In this document: positions 59,386 through 64,000 of the stretch, piece after piece
Layout: every line of letters starts with the position of its first letter
Position numbering within the stretch: position 1 is the stretch's first letter
Assembly (NCBI GenBank): GCA_932294295.1
Contig: OW028584.1
Location: 34,605,969 to 34,669,968 of the forward strand
DNA: 64,000 bases
Direction: 5' to 3'
Source of the DNA: Alitta virens
Taxonomy: Eukaryota > Annelida > Polychaeta > Phyllodocida > Nereididae
Made by a program: the position numbers and the translations under genes
Notes under the pieces: generated by a model
The model's input: only the letters and a program-made list of their open reading frames with translations
What the model was told of the DNA's origin: nothing
Database searches by the model: none

Positions 59386-60410
59386 TAATGCTGTTTGGAG
59401 GCCCCAGGAAACCCATGGGAGGTTGTCATAATTGACCTCCCTAAAACATTAAATATGTGTCTTATATTTTATAATGCTTGGTTTATATTTTAGCACAGTC
59501 ACTGAAGAAAAAAAAAGGATTTTTTTAAAGAAGGCCTCAAGATATTTTCGGGTAAAATGAGTTAAATTAGAAATATTTACTTTAAAAAAACCCTAGACCT
59601 ATAGATCTATGCTAATGGATAGGTTTTGGTAGCAAAATGTGTTAAATTAAGTGTTTTATCGGGTTCCAGCGGCACTTTTTAAAATTTGCTCATGTAACCC
59701 CATAAATTTGAAGGGTTTAGTGCAGTAAAGCGGACCTAAATTATTGACCATATTTGGCATCCATGAAACATGAAATTAATCACTATTTTTGCCAAATTTG
59801 TTGTGGCATACAATGAGAATACATTTTTCTAGAGTAGCAGGGGTGTGGGGCCAAGAAAAAGCAAAATTAACTATGATAAACTTGCCTTCTTGCCTCACCT
59901 CAGCCGTTTGTTTGTGACGTCACTCATTGAATTAAATTATTTAATGTCATAGGCCTGGCAACAAGGCTCACTAAGTATGGTCAATAATTTGGGTCCACTA
60001 TACTGCATTTTTTCCAATTTGAAAATTTTTGCAGTGGCGGGAACATTTTCTGCGTTTGTCTGAGCTGATTTCGACCCTTATATACTTATTACCCCTATTT
60101 TCAAAAAAGTGCCCCTGGAACCCAATAAAACACTTAATTTCACACATTTTGCAACCAAAACATATCCGCTAGCATAGATCTATAGGTCTAGGGTTTTTTT
60201 TAGGGTAAAAATTTCTAATTTTACACATTTTACCCCAAAATGGCTTGGGGTCTTCTTTAAAAAATCATCTTTTAAAAAAAAAAGTTTTCTTCAGTAACTT
60301 TGCTAAAAGATAAAACAAGCATTTTAATATATAAGACACATATTTAATGTTTTCAGGGGGTCAATTATGACAGCTTCCCATGGGTCTCCTGGGGCCTCCA
60401 AACAGCATTA
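59386..60410. mobile_element. 1.03 kb foldback element
   Basis: The left end, TAATGCTGTTTGGAGGCCCC, continues AGGAAACCCATGGGA. It is mirrored at the right end, TCCCATGGGTCTCCTGGGGC then CTCCAAACAGCATTA. The mirror symmetry continues inward for at least 300 bp (TCAATTATGACAG / TGTCATAATTGA, CTAGACCTATAGATCTATGC / GCATAGATCTATAGGTCTAG, AATTAAGTGTTTTATCGGGT / ACCCAATAAAACACTTAATT) and again near the centre (TTATTGACCATA / TATGGTCAATAA). Only about 230 bp remain as a loop. No transposase is visible. It is a long-palindrome non-autonomous DNA element; flanking TTGG/CCTAC shows no clear target duplication. Confidence 0.85.
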
Positions 60411-63100
60411 CCTACTACAGTTGTATTGTGTTGCAGTTTTCAGGTCTGTACAATTAGTGTGTTCTCCTTTATTTGTATTCAGCCCAACTGTGACCCTGAT
60501 TTAGAACCATGTCTAGTTAAACCCACCTTGAAATGGACTCCTTTTAATGAATAACAGCACTTGCTAGTTTGTACAAGTGCACATGTGAATTTGTATTGTA
60601 TTTCCGGGCTATTTACTATGTTTTCTCACATTTGCCAATTTTGTTCTGTTCAGTAAAGATAATAATGTATGATGTTAAACAAGCATTCCGTCAAATGCTT
60701 GGTAAACAGTTAAGATTAAATACTTTTTATTGCCCTCACAGCACATCTCATCCTGTTCTTATGACATCTTGGTAAACCACAAATCTCCCTTATTATATGG
60801 ATCATGCATGACTAACTTCACCCTGAGGAAATCATCCTTCTATAATTTATAAGGGGTCAATGTACATTGCGCTTATCCAGGATTTAGGAGAATCATTTCG
60901 GGGATCTTCCGATTCCCCACCTCACCAGTGTCACCACCGCCACCATTAGGCTTATCCATCATTTTTGTGTATGATTATCGTGATGGAATGCTAGCAATTA
61001 ATTGTTTCGTTTAAAAAGTATACGTTGTGACGAGCAATAGATGACAAAACTGTAATTAAGTCCAAAATTAAAATGGGAGATCACCAACATGAAGAATATT
61101 TTTGCTTCAGTGCCCCTATGGAGAAATTGACTGTAAAATATGAAAATGTACAATTTTAGATAGCAAGAAGGCGAACAGTGTCTTTTGCATGTACGCACTT
61201 TTACAAACGTTGTAACTTTAGTTTCAATTCTTTTAAATTATTTTCAGACATCAAACTGCTGATTTACATGCAAAGAGACATAACCTTTGAACTTCAGCAT
61301 TCAGAAGTCAGAAACTATTTATTTTTCCACAGAAAGTTGGTACATTTAGAATGAACAGTAGCATAAAAAATCAATATGATTTCTGAAGAGGGGAGACTTC
61401 CGAAAGACATGTGAAATGTGCTGACAGGAAACCACCCCCAGTACCGAACTGCTAAGAAGTATGAATACCTGCCAATGTACTTTGGTGGTCTTTTTTCTTC
61501 TTTTGCTCTATCTTTTATCATGGTAGGTATCATATATGAGGACCCAATTAGTTGAATGGGTATATAGTGAGCTAGCTTCCCTTTGCTCCAAGTACAAACT
61601 ACTTTGAATATGGTCTGCTGATGGTGTACCTCAAGGCACCGAACTAGGAGAACCTCTTTATCTTACCATGTTAAATGCCCATACACATTTCTCCTATTTA
61701 CTCTTGTTTAGCCAGATATTGGGTTGGGTCTCAAAGTTCTCAAAAGTCATCTCTGTCTGAAGTAATGAGGAACTAAGGACAGGAAGGAATGTAATATATA
61801 TGTAGGTCTCTTACACCATACCTAATAACAGGAATAACAAATTAACCAGGCTTCTCAGAAGTTTTTTTAGATACATTAATATATCCTACAGTGCCAGTCT
61901 GTTCCATTTCCACATATAGAAAAGTAGTTCAGTGCACCTGGGCCGTCAATAACAATGTGTTAGGCCACCCTGTGATAATACATATTTTATATTAAATGTT
62001 TTGCACTGATCTCTCTTTTTCCCATGTATAAAAAACACTCATACTCAAAATCTTCTGACTGCAGTGGGCACTTCATTATATCGAATATGAGCTTTTGAAA
62101 AGATGATAATTAATCAACAGCGGACTTTGATAGAATAAGAATATAATTCATAAAGATCAGTTCATTGATCTTACCATTCCAATTTCAATACAAAGGGGAG
62201 CTAATAATATCACTTTATTATCTAGAAGTCAGTTTGAAATCTAAATAATGTGCTGCCTGAAGGAAGCTGTTTAAAAAACTTCAGTTTCTGTAAGTTGCAA
62301 TTGGTTAAAATATACATATATCACGAGGTTGTAGCTTTAGGCCGTGCATGTGCTACACTATATGCTGACCAACGGTCAATTGGGGAGTCTTTTGCATAAT
62401 GGCATTTCACCTTAACAGGACCTGAAGGATTTCATTGGTTGCCAAGGGGCATTCGGAAGATATTTGGCTAATGATACAAACACATATGGACTAGCTGGTG
62501 CAGATTTTCAAGCTCAAAAATGTCTGATGTATGGAAGCACAGCTGGCTTTGTTGTTGCATAATTCAGTTACCCAGAAGACCTCAGGGGCTGTGAATACCA
62601 CCCCTTGTGCCATTGGGTGGCCACTTAGGGTGACCTCAGCAAGGGATTGTTTCCCGTATTTGATTGATCATATCCTTATTCACAGTGGGTACCCAAGAGG
62701 GGAGCAAGAGGGGTGCAGAGGACTGATACGCAGGGAAGAAATGGCCAATTCCTCATTTTCAGTAAATAGATGTAAGGCATATCTTGCTCAGTAATCATTA
62801 ACGTTAATCTAGTGATATGATATATCTTGTCTCAAAAATGAGTAACAGAGTCGTCAATATCTGTCTGGACTCTCTCGAGCTTTATCGCCCCTTTGACGTG
62901 CTAGAAATCGGTTGAAATCACTCCTCAAAGGATCTTTTGGCTATTTGCATTTGCATTGAAAGAGACATTATAACCTCTTAAACTACTCTGTCTAGATTGT
63001 ATTGCCACAGAGGCTTTAAGTTTATCCTTTCTACCATGGATGGGAGTTATAGAGTGTAATCATTCTTTGATGTCTCTACCAACATGCCAAATTGATGGAG
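60411..63100. other. no gene recognised
   Basis: About 2.7 kb of unique-looking sequence. Open frames reach 87 codons (62,531-62,794, plus strand) but show no recognisable domain. Inspected on both strands, it yields no tRNA-like head, terminal repeat or tandem repeat. Confidence 0.45.
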
Positions 63101-63159
63101 TCATGGACTTTCATTCTAAGTCTGGTTAGATGATTCTTTATCACTGGTGTTTACATGTG

Positions 63160-63460
63160 AATTGTAAGCCCAAGAGGGCTGGGGGCTAGGCCACGAGTGC
63201 CATGAGCCTATTTCAATATAATGAAGAATCTTCTCTCTCTTTCTCTATGCATTAAACTATCAATTCATCATTTTGTTATGAGTTCATGCTCTTACTGTCA
63301 CATAACTGTGGGCAGATGATTCAAAATCCATGGGGATTCTGGTGGGTGACACAGCAACTGTATAAGTTTGGGTACTACTGGTTTCTGTACTTGTCTGTAA
63401 CAGTTATATTTTGATAGCACTCCTACCACAAACGCAAATAAGTATTTGATTTGATTGCCC
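63160..63460 (+). repeat. possible retroelement 3' end
   Basis: Contains CAAGAGGGCTGGGGGCTAGG and, downstream, CAAATAAGTATTTGATTTGATT, a terminus similar to non-LTR elements that end in repeated TTTGATT. No coding part is recognised. Low confidence. Confidence 0.3.
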
Positions 63461-64000
63461 TTTGTGCTTTAAAAACCTTAAGCTGTACTGTACAACAAGG
63501 TCAAATACAGATTGATTAAATCCTTTAATGCAAATCCAATTATACTGGACACAGCAGATCCAATTAAATGATCATTTGACCATCAATCATTAAATTTTGC
63601 TCTATTCCAGAGAGACATTTGTAACAACTGGTTAAAGAGTGATTTGAAAGTCGAGATTATAATGATAAATTAGCTATATTTTTCACATGTTATTCTTACG
63701 CCTATGTGATTTTGTCCATTAATCATCATATAACCCTTTGTCAACATACTACAACTATTATCCAGTCATTTAGTTCACAAAACCATCAAAGTTGACTATG
63801 ATTTCAGCTAGCCAGCTTTGTGTTATATTTAGAATCTGTTGTGCATTATTTGGCTGTCTGAATCTTTTTAAATGGTGTCTGAAAACGTCTGTGCCTAGTT
63901 TATGCAAGTGAAAAAGTCTGACCTTCAAGGTCTGCATCCGGGGCTCTATGCCATGTCTTTTAAAATATTTTTGCATTCAGTTTATTTCTGATATAATATT
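63461..64000. other. no gene recognised
   Basis: The minus-strand frame at 63,770-63,976 (68 codons) is basic and histidine-rich but matches nothing I know. It could be part of a decayed retroelement whose remainder lies beyond the window. Confidence 0.35.

Overview
This 64 kb window is AT-rich, gene-poor animal DNA. There is no run of long open frames, no bacterial-style gene packing, no rRNA and no intact tRNA gene. It holds tRNA-headed SINEs with A- and B-box-like sequences, foldback/MITE-like elements, a decayed non-LTR retrotransposon with GVPQG and YADD motifs, minisatellites and microsatellites. It looks like intergenic DNA or the inside of a very long intron of an invertebrate metazoan. 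I cannot assign a phylum with confidence. The only protein relic I can name is the reverse-transcriptase piece near 58.7-59.1 kb (minus strand).

The main structure is a very large, old, imperfect inverted duplication. The left arm (about 1.13-27.63 kb) reappears as its reverse complement in the right arm (about 32.43-54.74 kb), around a 4.8 kb spacer (27.63-32.43 kb). Matching landmarks run in order across both arms: 1.3/54.5, 2.3/52.0, 2.8/50.7, 3.7/49.9, 4.8/47.7, 5.3/46.8, 7.0/44.9, 9.7/42.4, 12.05/39.7, 13.4/37.75, 17.2 and 26.5/33.35, and 27.5/32.5 kb. Inside the left arm a 9.4 kb block is duplicated head to tail (8,521-17,903 and 17,904-27,237), and these two copies are much more alike than the two arms are. 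Presence or absence of insertions gives an order of events: SINE-1 near 5.3 kb inserted; inverted duplication; insertion of a TA-flanked MITE, a SINE-2 and another SINE-1 in the left arm; tandem duplication of the 9.4 kb block; later insertions in single copies.

Outside the arms are a short left flank (1-1.13 kb, starting with a SINE-2 tail) and a right flank (54.74-64 kb) holding a SINE-2 piece, a CTGT-rich microsatellite, a 29-bp tandem repeat, the reverse-transcriptase relic, a 1.03 kb foldback element and a LINE-like 3' end.

Two signals are not explained by repeats. First, two plus-strand sites (31,240 and 47,423) have the arrangement of a recursive splice site: a pyrimidine-rich acceptor ending CAG abuts GTGAGT or GTAAGT, and a second donor (GTAAGC) follows 41 or 45 nt downstream. 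Second, two short blocks in the arms are almost unchanged (107 bp identical in the arms compared, and about 150 bp with one difference), while the surrounding arm sequence has diverged far more. All comparisons were made by eye; no alignment or database search was run.
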